Shown piece by piece: positions 55,065 through 64,000 of a DNA stretch of 64,000 bases. Position 1 is the stretch's first letter, and the number at the start of each line of letters is the position of its first letter. The notes under the pieces were generated by a model that ran no database searches, was not told the origin of the DNA, and saw nothing but the letters and a program-made list of their open reading frames with translations. The position numbers and the translations under genes are program-made. The stretch is from Synechococcus sp. CBW1107 (lineage in GTDB: Bacteria > Cyanobacteriota > Cyanobacteriia > PCC-6307 > Cyanobiaceae), in assembly GCF_015841355.1 (NCBI RefSeq), contig NZ_CP064908.1, positions 992,001 through 1,056,000 on the forward strand, given 5' to 3'.

Positions 55065-56240
55065 TCAGCCGCCGAAAAAGGCGGGGAAGGCGAGCTTGAG
55101 GCCAGCGGTGACCAGCAGATTGACCAGGGCTATCGGCAGCAAAAACTTCCAGCCCAGATCGAGGAGCTGGTCGATGCGCACGCGCGGAAGGGTCCACCGC
55201 AGCAGGATGGCGATGAACACCAGCAGATAGGCCTTCAGCACCGTCATGACGATGCCGACCGAGCCTGTGATCACCTGCACCAGCGGGGCATCCACCGGCT
55301 GGCCGAGGACTCCGGCCAGCCATTCCACAGGCAGGGGGAATCCCCAGCCGCCGAGATAGAGCACGGCCACCAGCAGGGCCGAGAGCACCAGGTTGATGTA
55401 GCTGCCCAGATAGAAGAGGGCGAACTTCATGCCGGCGTATTCCGTCTGGTAGCCGGCCACCAGTTCCTCCTCCGCCTCGGGGAGGTCGAAGGGGAGGCGC
55501 TCGCACTCCGCCAGGGCGCAGATCCAGAAGATCAGGAAGCCCACCGGCTGGCGCCAGATGTTCCAGCTGAGGATGCCGGCACCGTTCTGCTGGTTGACGA
55601 TGTCAACGGTGCTGAGCGAATTGCTCATCATCACGACGGCCAGCACCGCCAGAGCCAGAGGGATCTCGTAGCTGATCGACTGGGCGGCGGCTCTCAGCCC
55701 ACCCAGCAACGAATACTTGTTGTTGCTGGCGTAACCGCTCATCAGCAGACCGATCGGCTGGATGCTGCTGAGGGCGATCCAGAGGAACACGCCGATGCCC
55801 ACATCGCTGATGAGCAGGTTCTGGCCGAAGGGAACCACCAGCCAGGAGAGGATCACCGGCACCAGCACCAGCACCGGACCGAGGGTGAAGAGCAGCCCGT
55901 CGGCGCGGTGAGGGATGACGTCTTCCTTGAACAGCAGTTTGAGGCCGTCGGCCATCGGCTGCAGCACACCGAGGGCACCGGCGTATTCAGGGCCGATCCG
56001 CTGCTGCACGGCGGCGGAGATCTTGCGTTCCAGCCAGACGTTGACCAGAACGCCGATGACGGCGGCCACCAGCACCAGCAGCATCGGCAGGGGAAGCCAG
56101 AGCAGATGGGCCGCGCCCTGGCTCAGGCCGAAGCCTTCCAGGGTGCTGGTGAAACTGGATTGAAGGTCAAGACCAGGACCGACCACCGCCAGAGAGGGCC
56201 AGCCGGTGGTCAGGGGAACTGGTGCCGGGTCGATCAACAC
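55065..56240 (-). CDS. ndhA: NDH-1 subunit 1 (NdhA)
   Basis: The 391-aa NuoH-type subunit forms the quinone tunnel. It has eight helices, [20 protein letters not shown], the [11 protein letters not shown] loop, and [20 protein letters not shown] (quinone-site acidic loop). The usual N terminus begins near GPGLDLQ, so the GTG at 56186 may be the real start rather than 56240. It is the first gene of the ndhA-I-G-E-nadK set, 36 bp after gltA. Confidence 0.95.
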   Translation of the reverse strand: MLIDPAPVPLTTGWPSLAVVGPGLDLQSSFTSTLEGFGLSQGAAHLLWLPLPMLLVLVAAVIGVLVNVWLERKISAAVQQRIGPEYAGALGVLQPMADGLKLLFKEDVIPHRADGLLFTLGPVLVLVPVILSWLVVPFGQNLLISDVGIGVFLWIALSSIQPIGLLMSGYASNNKYSLLGGLRAAAQSISYEIPLALAVLAVVMMSNSLSTVDIVNQQNGAGILSWNIWRQPVGFLIFWICALAECERLPFDLPEAEEELVAGYQTEYAGMKFALFYLGSYINLVLSALLVAVLYLGGWGFPLPVEWLAGVLGQPVDAPLVQVITGSVGIVMTVLKAYLLVFIAILLRWTLPRVRIDQLLDLGWKFLLPIALVNLLVTAGLKLAFPAFFGG

Positions 56241-56276
56241 CGTGACAACTCCGCAGCGCGCTGAGGTGAGGGCAAC

Positions 56277-57467
56277 TTAAACGCCTGGCAGGGCATTGCG
56301 GGCATCCTGAGGCAACCAACTCCTGCGGCCCGGACCGGTATAGATCTGGGTGGGCCGGTAGATGCGGTTGGCTCCGAGCTGCTCCTTCCAGTGGGCCAGC
56401 CAGCCGGCCACCCTGGCGATCGCGAAGATCGGGGTGAACAGATCCCGGGGGATGCCGAGCTTGCGGTACACCAGGCCGGAATAGAAGTCGACGTTGGGGT
56501 AGATGCCCTTCGGTCCAAGCCGATCGGCGGCCACCTCCTCCACCCGCCGGGCCACGTCGTACATGGCGTCGTGACCGAAGCGATCGAAGAGCTGCTCGGC
56601 CAGGCCCTGGAGAATCACGGCCCGGGGGTCCTTGACCTTGTATTCACGGTGCCCGAAGCCCATGATCTTCTGCTTCTCGGCAATGGCCCGGTCCAGCCAG
56701 GCTTCCACCCGGTCCTCGCTGCCAATCTGCTCGAGCATGGCCAGCACGTCTTCGTTGGCACCGCCGTGGAGGGGGCCGGCCAGGGTGCCCACCGCCGAGG
56801 CCACCACGGCGTAGGGGTCGGTGAGGGTGCTGGCGGTGACCCGGGCACTGAAGGTGCTGGCGTTGAGACTGTGCTCGGCGTGCAGGATCAGGCAGGAATC
56901 GAAGATTCTGGCCGCCAGCGGATCAGGCTCCCGCTCGGTCAGCATGTAAAGGAAATTGGCCGAATAGGACAGATCGTCGCGGGGCTGGATCGGATCCTGA
57001 CCCAGGCGGATCAGCTGGTAGGCGGCGACCATCGTGGGGATCTTGGCGATCAGGCGCACCACCGCCGCCTCGATGTAGGCGGGATCATCCAGGGCCCGGC
57101 GGGAATAGAACAGTCCCAGGGAGGCCGCGCTCGTCTGCAGCGCGTCCATGGGGTGCCCGTCGGCCGGGAAGCACTTCATCATGTCCCGGATGCGGAAGCT
57201 CACCCTCCGGTGCATCTGCACGTTCTGCTCGAACGCCCGCAGGTGCTCGACGGTGGGCAGCTCTCCCCAGATCAGCAGATGGGTGGTTTCGAGAAAGGTG
57301 CTGTGGGCCGCCAGTTCCTCGAGGGGATAGCCGCGGTAGGTGAGCAGGCCCCGGAGGCCATCGATGTCACAGATGGCCGACTGGGTCGCCGGCACACCCT
57401 CCAGTCCGGGACGGAAGACGGGCGCCGCTTCGGCCGCGACCCGGTTTGCATCCATCACCATCCGCAT
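56277..57467 (-). CDS. gltA: Citrate synthase
   Basis: Citrate synthase condenses oxaloacetate and acetyl-CoA; in cyanobacteria it feeds 2-oxoglutarate for nitrogen assimilation. The 396-aa product has FLETTHLLIWGELPT, catalytic-type histidines in LHAEHSLNAST and GPLHGGANEDVL, and the Asp in YPNVDFYSGLVY. ATG 57467 was chosen; GTG 57506 and ATG 57455 are alternatives. It lies upstream of ndhA on the same strand with no clear terminator. Confidence 0.95.
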   Translation of the reverse strand: MRMVMDANRVAAEAAPVFRPGLEGVPATQSAICDIDGLRGLLTYRGYPLEELAAHSTFLETTHLLIWGELPTVEHLRAFEQNVQMHRRVSFRIRDMMKCFPADGHPMDALQTSAASLGLFYSRRALDDPAYIEAAVVRLIAKIPTMVAAYQLIRLGQDPIQPRDDLSYSANFLYMLTEREPDPLAARIFDSCLILHAEHSLNASTFSARVTASTLTDPYAVVASAVGTLAGPLHGGANEDVLAMLEQIGSEDRVEAWLDRAIAEKQKIMGFGHREYKVKDPRAVILQGLAEQLFDRFGHDAMYDVARRVEEVAADRLGPKGIYPNVDFYSGLVYRKLGIPRDLFTPIFAIARVAGWLAHWKEQLGANRIYRPTQIYTGPGRRSWLPQDARNALPGV

Positions 57468-57534
57468 CGTCCCTGCTTCAGATCCGAAGCTAGGTCGAGG
57501 CTTCACCCCCTGCCGTAGCCCTGCTGACCAGCCC

Positions 57535-58065
57535 TCAGATGAGACAGGCGGGGCTGAGCAGCAGGCGCAGGCAGGCGCTGCCCGCCAGGGGGCGGTGGGC
57601 CAGGCTGCCCGGGGCAGGCAACTCGAGCAGGGCCACTCCGGACTTCTTCAGGCGCAGGGCTCCGCAGGGAGCGCCACAGAGGTGGGCGGCCAGGGCGCTG
57701 AGGTCGGGTTCATGGCCCACCAGTCCAAGGCGGCCACCTCCGGCCAGCGGGCCATCCGCTGCCAGCCATTGCTCCATCAGAGGCATCGGGTCGGCACCGG
57801 GGGCGAGTTCGGCGGCGATCGCCAGCGCAGCGCAGAGCCCCTCCTCCCTTGCGATCTGGGCCGTCTGAAGGGCCCGCACCAGTGGACTGCTCAGCAGCTG
57901 ATCGCAGTGCAGCTCCAGGTCGAGCAGCCGCCGCACCACCGCGGCCGTCCGGCGGCGGCCCCGCTCCGTCAGGGGACGCTCGCCATCGGGCCGCACACCG
58001 GGGCCGGGTGCCTGGCGCTCCTCGGCGAGGCCATGGCGCAGCAACAGCAGGGTGACACCGGCCAT
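57535..58065 (-). CDS. sixA: Phosphohistidine phosphatase SixA
   Basis: The 176-aa histidine phosphatase has the RHG nucleophile motif at 10-12, a second arginine in LLSSPLVRALQTAQI, and the second histidine in LVGHEPDLS. SixA removes phosphate from histidine in phosphotransfer proteins. It follows the DUF3352 gene by 2 bp. Confidence 0.9.
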   Translation of the reverse strand: MAGVTLLLLRHGLAEERQAPGPGVRPDGERPLTERGRRRTAAVVRRLLDLELHCDQLLSSPLVRALQTAQIAREEGLCAALAIAAELAPGADPMPLMEQWLAADGPLAGGGRLGLVGHEPDLSALAAHLCGAPCGALRLKKSGVALLELPAPGSLAHRPLAGSACLRLLLSPACLI

Positions 58066-58067
58066 GG

Positions 58068-59705
58068 TCAGCCCAGCTCCAGATGGGCCCGCAGGGCGAG
58101 CAGCGACGACGGTCCGAGCGGCGGCGGCGCATCCTCCAGCAGGGGAGGCTCGATCGCCACACTGAAGGCCAGGCCCTTCACGCCTCCCACCAGGGAATGG
58201 CCCACCAGGCCGGTGACCAGTTGCCAGGGGTGCCAGGGCACCAGAAGGTCCTGGGCGGGTTCGGCAGCCAGGGCAGCCTGCAGGGGAGCGCTGCGGGTCC
58301 CCAGAGTCTGCAGCTGCTCGACCCGCTCCTGGGGGGCCTGGCGGCCCTGCAGCTGATCGTCGAGGGCCGCCAGGCCCTCACCCCACCAGGTTGTGTCACC
58401 CTGATCGAAGCGGGCACCGGCCAGCGTGGCCTGCAACCGGTCCGGATCGCCCTTTCCGGGGCGAGCCTCCAGGCGGCTCCACACCTGAAGGGTCCGACCG
58501 GCCCGGCTCAGGGGCGCCGGGCTGTAGCCCTGCTCGATCAGGGCAGGACGGAGTTGCTCCGTGGTCAGGGCCGTGGTGGCCGTGGCGAGCATCCAGCCCT
58601 CCCGGCGGCTCAGGGCCAGCAGGGGACCATGGTCGGCGGCCGCCACCAGTGTCGGCAACGGTCCGTTCAGTTGAGCGAGGGTCTGCCGAAGCAGCGGCCC
58701 CACCAGGGAGTTCCAGAGGTCAGCGCTGGCCGGATCGCCCTGGTCCGCCAGCAGGGAGGCCGGATCCTGGAGCAGGGCCAGACTGGCCACCGGACCGCTC
58801 AATCCGGCGAGCAGATCGGGGAGCGGATCCAGCTGCAGCGGCGGCAGGTCCTGACGCACGGGCAGCAGTGCCTGGAGCTGAAGGCCCCGGCCGGCCGGCA
58901 CCAGCGAAGCCACCAGGTCACCAAGCCCCTCGGCTCCGGTCAGGGTGGGGGGGAGATCGAGCCAGTCGCTGAAGGCCTGCGGGCGGGCGGTGAGCAGGGC
59001 CACTCCCCGCTCCAGTCGGCCGACCGCGGCCTGGAGCGAGTCCTGTCCCGCCTGGTTGAGTTCCTCGATCTGAGAGACATCGAGGGCCTGCTCCAGCACC
59101 CCACGGCCGGAGGCGATCAACACCAGCCGGTCGTCGATCAGGGCCGTGGCCATGGGCTGAGTGGTCTCACCCACCAGGGCTCCCCGCCCGCTGATCAGCC
59201 CCATGCCCCGGTAACTGCTGATCTGCAGAGCGGTGCCCGCCAGGCTGCGGGACTGCCAGAAACGCTGAAGGAAGCGGCGCGCGCCCTCGGGTTCGCGGCA
59301 GCCCAGGGCCAGCAGCCAGCCGCTGGGGCCGTCGCTCCCCTCCGGAGCGATCACCGCCAGGCTGGTTTCGGGGCCCAGCCAGCTGGCCAGCTCGCTGGAA
59401 TAGTCGAGGCCGGCCGTGGCGTAGGCACCATCGCGCAGATTCAGCATCAGTCCGGCTGCCCCCCGGCGCTGGGGCGGGGGAGCCACGGCCCTGGCATAGG
59501 CCACCAGGTCGTCAGGTTCCACCAGGAGATGAAGACTGAGCAGGGCGGTGCGCGGCACGAAGCGGGCAGCCAGGGGCAGATGCAGCGGCTGCCGCTCCAG
59601 GCGGAGGGGACTCTGACGGAGCGCCAGCCACCAGAAGCCTCCCCCCAGGGAGAGCAGGAGCAGAGCTGCCGTCAGCACAGCCGCCAGGAAGGGGCGAGCC
59701 TTCAT
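58068..59705 (-). CDS. DUF3352 protein, membrane-anchored
   Basis: The 545-aa protein has one N-terminal helix (PFLAAVLTAALLLLSLGGGF) and a long extracytoplasmic region. Motifs include LPLAARFVPRTALLSLHLLV, LASWLGPETSLAVIAP and LISGRGALVGE. These match the cyanobacterial DUF3352 family, of unknown function and probably periplasmic or lumenal. ATG 59705 was preferred to GTG 59714. The gene is divergent from the rhodanese gene and overlaps nothing. Confidence 0.82.
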   Translation of the reverse strand: MKARPFLAAVLTAALLLLSLGGGFWWLALRQSPLRLERQPLHLPLAARFVPRTALLSLHLLVEPDDLVAYARAVAPPPQRRGAAGLMLNLRDGAYATAGLDYSSELASWLGPETSLAVIAPEGSDGPSGWLLALGCREPEGARRFLQRFWQSRSLAGTALQISSYRGMGLISGRGALVGETTQPMATALIDDRLVLIASGRGVLEQALDVSQIEELNQAGQDSLQAAVGRLERGVALLTARPQAFSDWLDLPPTLTGAEGLGDLVASLVPAGRGLQLQALLPVRQDLPPLQLDPLPDLLAGLSGPVASLALLQDPASLLADQGDPASADLWNSLVGPLLRQTLAQLNGPLPTLVAAADHGPLLALSRREGWMLATATTALTTEQLRPALIEQGYSPAPLSRAGRTLQVWSRLEARPGKGDPDRLQATLAGARFDQGDTTWWGEGLAALDDQLQGRQAPQERVEQLQTLGTRSAPLQAALAAEPAQDLLVPWHPWQLVTGLVGHSLVGGVKGLAFSVAIEPPLLEDAPPPLGPSSLLALRAHLELG

Positions 59706-59773
59706 GCGCCGCACGCAGGGGTCCTGTCATCTTCAACCATGACCACGCCCGCTGGACTGTCAGCATGGATCCC

Positions 59774-60124
59774 ATGACCACCCCGATTCCAAGGGCCATC
59801 CGTGCCAGTGCGCTCCAGCAACGGCTGCTCGCCGGCGAACCGCTGCTGCTGGTTGACGTGCGTGAACCGGCTGAACTCGAGATGGCGTCGCTGAACGAGC
59901 CGGTGCTGCATCTGCCGCTCAGCCGCTCAGCGGAGTGGGTGGAGCGTGTGGAAAGCCTGATCGGGCGCGACCGGACGGTGGTGGTGCTCTGCCATGCCGG
60001 AATCCGCAGCTGGCAGTTCGCCTGCTGGTTGATGGAGGCCCAGGGCTACGACGACGTGCTCAACCTGCAGGGTGGCATCGACGCCTGGAGCGTGGAGGTG
60101 GATTCCTCGGTGCCGCGCTACTGA
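59774..60124 (+). CDS. Rhodanese-domain protein
   Basis: The 116-aa single-domain protein has LLLVDVREPAELEMASL, the catalytic Cys73 in VVVLCHAGIRSW, and a terminal LNLQGGIDAWS. Such proteins transfer sulfane sulfur or act as redox/phosphatase modules. ATG 59774 was chosen; an in-frame ATG at 59765 is equally possible. It is followed by hrcA. Confidence 0.88.
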   Translation: MTTPIPRAIRASALQQRLLAGEPLLLVDVREPAELEMASLNEPVLHLPLSRSAEWVERVESLIGRDRTVVVLCHAGIRSWQFACWLMEAQGYDDVLNLQGGIDAWSVEVDSSVPRY

Positions 60125-60225
60125 GGGCCGCTCAGCGGCACCGGTTCCCATCCTGACCGCAACAGGCCGGCTGGAGAGGGGATTTCTTCTTTACCATCAG
60201 AGCCTCCCATCCCGCCAGCGCGCAT

Positions 60226-61227
60226 GTGATCGCCCTGCCCCACCGCCAGCAGCAGGTGCTGCAGGCCACGGTGCATCACTACGTCGACACCATGGAGCCG
60301 GTGGGCAGCCGCACCCTGATCCGCCGCTTCGGTCTGCCCGCCAGCGCGGCCACCGTGCGCTCCACCATGGGAGCGCTTGAGCAACGGGGCCTGCTGCTGC
60401 AGCCCCACACCTCGGCCGGCCGCATCCCCAGCCAGCAGGGCTACCGCCTCTACGTGGATGCGCTGCTGCCGGCCCCCGGTGCCGGGGCGGTTCAGCTGCA
60501 GCGGGAAATGCTGGGCCTGAGCCTGCAGTGGGCGGCACTCGATGATCTGCTTCTGCATGTGGCCCGTCGCCTGGCCGATCTCACGGGTCTGATGAGTCTG
60601 ATCACCCGTCCTCAGCGGGCCGAGTCCCGTCTGCAGGCGATCCGGCTGGTGCCCAATGGCGAGCGGCTGCTGGTGTTGCTGGTGGAGAACGCCCTGGTCG
60701 CCAGCAGCCTCAACCTGCGCCTGCCCCCCGGGGCCAGTCCGGAACTTCCAGCCCTGGAGAGGTGGCTGCAGACGGAACTGGACGGCCCTCCTGGGGGCCT
60801 CATCCGCTGGGAGAGCCTCCCCTCCCAGCTGCGCACCAGCGGCGGCGTGCTGCGCCAGGCCCTGCGCAGCCATCGTCAGGCCCGAAGCAGTGATGGCGAC
60901 GGTGCCGTTGTCGTGGGCATGGGCGGGCTCCTGGCCCAGCCCGAATTCAGCCGCAGTGCCGATCTCAGGCCATTGCTGCAGCTGGTGGAGGAGGAGCCTC
61001 AGCGTCTTTTGCATCCGTCCAGGCAGCAGGATCCGGAGGGGATCTGGATCGGAGCGGAGCATCCCCACCCCGCCCTGCGCCACTGCGCCGTGGTGCGGGC
61101 CACCTACCGGAGCGGAGACGGCAGCGAAGGCCAGGTGGCCCTGCTGGGACCGATGCGGATGGCTTATGCCACGGCGATCTCAGCGGTGCGCTCAGTGGCC
61201 ACTAGCCTGCAGCGTCTGCTCAGCTGA
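60226..61227 (+). CDS. hrcA: Heat-inducible transcription repressor HrcA
   Basis: HrcA represses groESL and other chaperone genes at CIRCE sites. The 333-aa protein has the winged-helix N terminus (RQQQVLQATVHHYVDTMEPV, GSRTLIRRFGL, ASAATVRSTMGALEQRGL) and the HrcA core (RIPSQQGYRLYVDALL, LGPMRMAYATAISAV). GTG 60226 is used. I see no CIRCE repeat in its short upstream region. Confidence 0.95.
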   Translation: MIALPHRQQQVLQATVHHYVDTMEPVGSRTLIRRFGLPASAATVRSTMGALEQRGLLLQPHTSAGRIPSQQGYRLYVDALLPAPGAGAVQLQREMLGLSLQWAALDDLLLHVARRLADLTGLMSLITRPQRAESRLQAIRLVPNGERLLVLLVENALVASSLNLRLPPGASPELPALERWLQTELDGPPGGLIRWESLPSQLRTSGGVLRQALRSHRQARSSDGDGAVVVGMGGLLAQPEFSRSADLRPLLQLVEEEPQRLLHPSRQQDPEGIWIGAEHPHPALRHCAVVRATYRSGDGSEGQVALLGPMRMAYATAISAVRSVATSLQRLLS

Positions 61228-61238
61228 GGCCCGACGGA

Positions 61239-62057
61239 ATGACCTATTGCGTGGGGTTCTGGTTGGAGGCCGGCCTGGTGATGGCCTCCGACTCCCGCAC
61301 CAACGCCGGTGTCGACTACATCTCCTCCTACCGGAAACTGCACATCTTCGAGCCGGCTCCCGACCGGCTGTTCATGCTTCTGGCCGCCGGCAACCTGGCC
61401 ACGACCCAGGCGGTGATCAATCACATCAAGCGCGACCTGAACCAGGCCAGGCGCGATGGATCGCCCATGGCGGGGCTGCCGCTGGTCGGTCAGGGGGGGT
61501 CCGGTGGGGCGTCCAGACAACACGATCTGCTCAGTGCCAGCTATCTTTTCGAAGTGGCCGCCTACATCGGCCGGCTGAGTGTGGAGGTGCAGAACGAGAA
61601 CCACTCGGCGCTGCACCAGGTGGGTGCCAGCGGCGAGGCCAGTTTCATCCTCGGCGGCCAGATCGCCGGCCAGCCCCATGGCCTGTATCTGATCTACCCC
61701 CAGGGCAACGCGATCATGGCCACGCCCGAAACACCGTTCCTGCAGATCGGGGAGAGCAAGTACGGAAAGCCGCCGCTCGATTCGGTGGGACATTGCCGGA
61801 TGTCGCTGGAAGACGCTGCCCGGCTCTGTCTGGTGTCGCAGGTGATCACCCGGCGCTCCAACCTCACCGTGGGACCCCCGTTCGAAGTGGCGATCTATCC
61901 GCGGGACAGCCTGGCGGTGGCGCACCACCAGAGACTGGAGCGGGGCGCAACCGAAATCGCCGAAATCAACCGGATCTGGATCGAGAGTCAGCGCCAGGCG
62001 ATGCAACGGCTGCCCCGCTTTCCCTGGGAGCAGGAGCGGTCCGGAGTCCCCACCTGA
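61239..62057 (+). CDS. Anbu-type proteasome homologue
   Basis: The 272-aa protein begins MTYCVGFWLEAGLVMASDSR, the Anbu/HslV-like start in which Thr2 becomes the N-terminal nucleophile; Asp18 and Lys33 (YRKL) fit the catalytic positions. Further core sequence includes ASGEASFILGGQIAG and GESKYGKP. Anbu is a self-compartmentalising peptidase relative, often found with an ATP-grasp, alpha-E and transglutaminase set; none is next to it here. It lies 11 bp after hrcA, on the same strand. Confidence 0.9.
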   Translation: MTYCVGFWLEAGLVMASDSRTNAGVDYISSYRKLHIFEPAPDRLFMLLAAGNLATTQAVINHIKRDLNQARRDGSPMAGLPLVGQGGSGGASRQHDLLSASYLFEVAAYIGRLSVEVQNENHSALHQVGASGEASFILGGQIAGQPHGLYLIYPQGNAIMATPETPFLQIGESKYGKPPLDSVGHCRMSLEDAARLCLVSQVITRRSNLTVGPPFEVAIYPRDSLAVAHHQRLERGATEIAEINRIWIESQRQAMQRLPRFPWEQERSGVPT

Positions 62058-62075
62058 GCGACCCCGCAACCTGGG

Positions 62076-63356
<1,281 letters not shown>

Positions 63357-63381
63357 CGGTGATCGATCGGGGAACCCCAGC

Positions 63382-63636
63382 CTAGGAAGCAGGCCGCGGC
63401 GGCACCGGGGGCGGTGGCAGGGTCCAGCTGTCGTCAGCGGAGGAGCGGGACGGCGGCCAGCCCAGGGGCTCATCGATGGCCAGCCCCGCCGCGGGATCGC
63501 GGCAGGGCGGCGCCTCCACCATCGAAAAGGTCAGGGAGCGGGCATCGGCTCCCGGCACAGGACGGCAGGAGGCCGGCGCCGGGCTTGGCACCAGATCGAG
63601 GCGGAGCATCTCGAAGCGGACGGGCGGCAGATCCAT
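63382..63636 (-). CDS. Hypothetical small protein upstream of trpB
   Basis: An 84-aa reading ([20 protein letters not shown], then [17 protein letters not shown]) with a proline-rich tail ends 25 bp before trpB on the same strand. An alternative start at 63675 would overlap the SUI1-like gene. No family was recognised and there is no good ribosome site, so it is only probable. Its position fits a first gene of a trpB transcript, divergent from SUI1. Confidence 0.42.
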   Translation of the reverse strand: MDLPPVRFEMLRLDLVPSPAPASCRPVPGADARSLTFSMVEAPPCRDPAAGLAIDEPLGWPPSRSSADDSWTLPPPPVPPRPAS

Positions 63637-63683
63637 CGGCTCAGGGGTGCGCTGTGATGGAAGGCGTAGCGGCAACAGGGTCC

Positions 63684-64000
63684 ATGGGCAAGGGAGGCTG
63701 GCAGGAATTCAGCGCCGCGGCGAGCACCGCCCGGCCGGCGGCTGCGGATGCAGCGGTTCCACCCCGGCCGCAGCAACGGGTGCGGGTGCAGCGCACCAAG
63801 GCGGGCAAGGGAGGGAAGACCGTGACAGTCATCACCGGCCTCGAGATCTGTGAGGCCGACTCCCGGGCCCTGCTCAAGCGGCTCAAGGCCACAGCCGGCA
63901 GCGGCGGCACCCTCAAGGACGGCGTGATCGAGCTGCAGGGGGATCAGGTGACCACCTGCCTGGAGACGCTCACGGCGGAAGGCTTCCGGCCCCGGCAGGC
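63684..64000 (+). CDS. SUI1/eIF1-like translation initiation factor, 5' part
   Basis: The gene runs off the right edge; 105 codons are visible. The N terminus MGKGGWQEFSAAAS and the core RVQRTKAGKGGKTVTVITGL, LKRLKATAGSGGTLKDGVIE, TTCLETLTAEGFRP match the bacterial YciH/SUI1 family. These resemble eukaryotic eIF1 and can affect start-codon selection. ATG 63684 was chosen because it gives the KGGW family start; ATG 63657 is also in frame. Confidence 0.85.
   Translation, partial: MGKGGWQEFSAAASTARPAAADAAVPPRPQQRVRVQRTKAGKGGKTVTVITGLEICEADSRALLKRLKATAGSGGTLKDGVIELQGDQVTTCLETLTAEGFRPRQ

Noticed and set aside
60125-60225. CIRCE operator before hrcA
   Set aside because: No TTAGCACTC/GAGTGCTAA inverted repeat is present in the upstream region.

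Overview
The window is a GC-rich (by eye about two thirds G+C), gene-dense stretch of a cyanobacterial chromosome. Gene content and order fit the Cyanobium / marine-type Synechococcus (alpha-cyanobacterial) lineage best. Evidence includes a photosystem II D2 gene, ycf3 and ycf34, nine cyanobacterial-type NDH-1 genes including ndhO and ndhM, carotenoid genes of the poly-cis pathway, the regulators RpaA, RpaB and an RbcR-type LysR protein, two SLH/OprB-type porins, and many GTG/TTG starts with short overlaps. Almost all DNA is accounted for by about 67 protein genes and one tRNA. I see no insertion sequence, prophage, CRISPR array, restriction or toxin module.

Layout. 1-5.2 kb: end of a GH3-type glycosidase, a GT2-TPR glycosyltransferase and hemD, then a convergent lipoprotein, an SRPBCC protein and zeta-carotene desaturase. 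5.3-9.7 kb: HesB/IscA-type Fe-S protein, TPR protein, LpxB-like protein, small membrane protein, SDR epimerase, ndhO and a J-domain protein. 9.8-13.5 kb: tandem porin paralogues, each followed by a terminator-like hairpin. 13.6-19.0 kb: three large polytopic membrane proteins (two GT39-like, one DUF2079). 19.0-20.5 kb: a possible tiny transcript with a 17-codon ORF, then a psbD gene with no psbC. 20.6-29.8 kb: UPF0367, lone ABC ATPase, tRNA-Asn, rpaA, an overlapping copper ATPase-tmk-holB set, ycf3, radA and rpaB. 29.8-36.5 kb: plsX-fabH-fabD-plsC behind rpaB, then ydcF-like, tsaB and ycf34 facing cca. 36.7-43.6 kb: RRM protein, alpha/beta hydrolase, crtB-pds, ndhM, DUF3172, rbcR and Z-ISO/NnrU-like. 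43.7-50.2 kb: ndhF, ndhD, LapA-like, scpA and a sugar-phosphate nucleotidyltransferase. 50.2-56.2 kb: metF, a small LuxR-type regulator, a 61-aa protein, a CYTH protein, then ndhA-I-G-E followed by nadK. 56.3-64 kb: citrate synthase, sixA, DUF3352, rhodanese, hrcA, an Anbu-type proteasome homologue, trpB, a small unknown ORF, and the start of a SUI1/eIF1-like factor.

How it fits together. Four carotenoid genes (crtB, pds, a Z-ISO-like gene, zds) cover phytoene synthesis to poly-cis-lycopene; a CrtH-type isomerase is not in the window. The NDH-1 genes supply membrane-arm and oxygenic-specific subunits for respiration, cyclic electron flow and CO2 uptake. RpaB is followed directly by fatty-acid and phosphatidate synthesis genes. 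RpaA, RpaB, RbcR and a PedR-like protein are all light, clock or redox-type regulators.

No clearly undescribed multi-gene system emerged. The most useful leads are the small minus-strand unit at about 19.02-19.30 kb, the stand-alone psbD, the porin pair with a near-identical N-terminal third, the isolated Anbu gene, the three-gene membrane glycosyltransferase cluster, and several short palindromes or hairpins in gaps. All calls come from reading the sequence and from memory of protein families; no database search was run.
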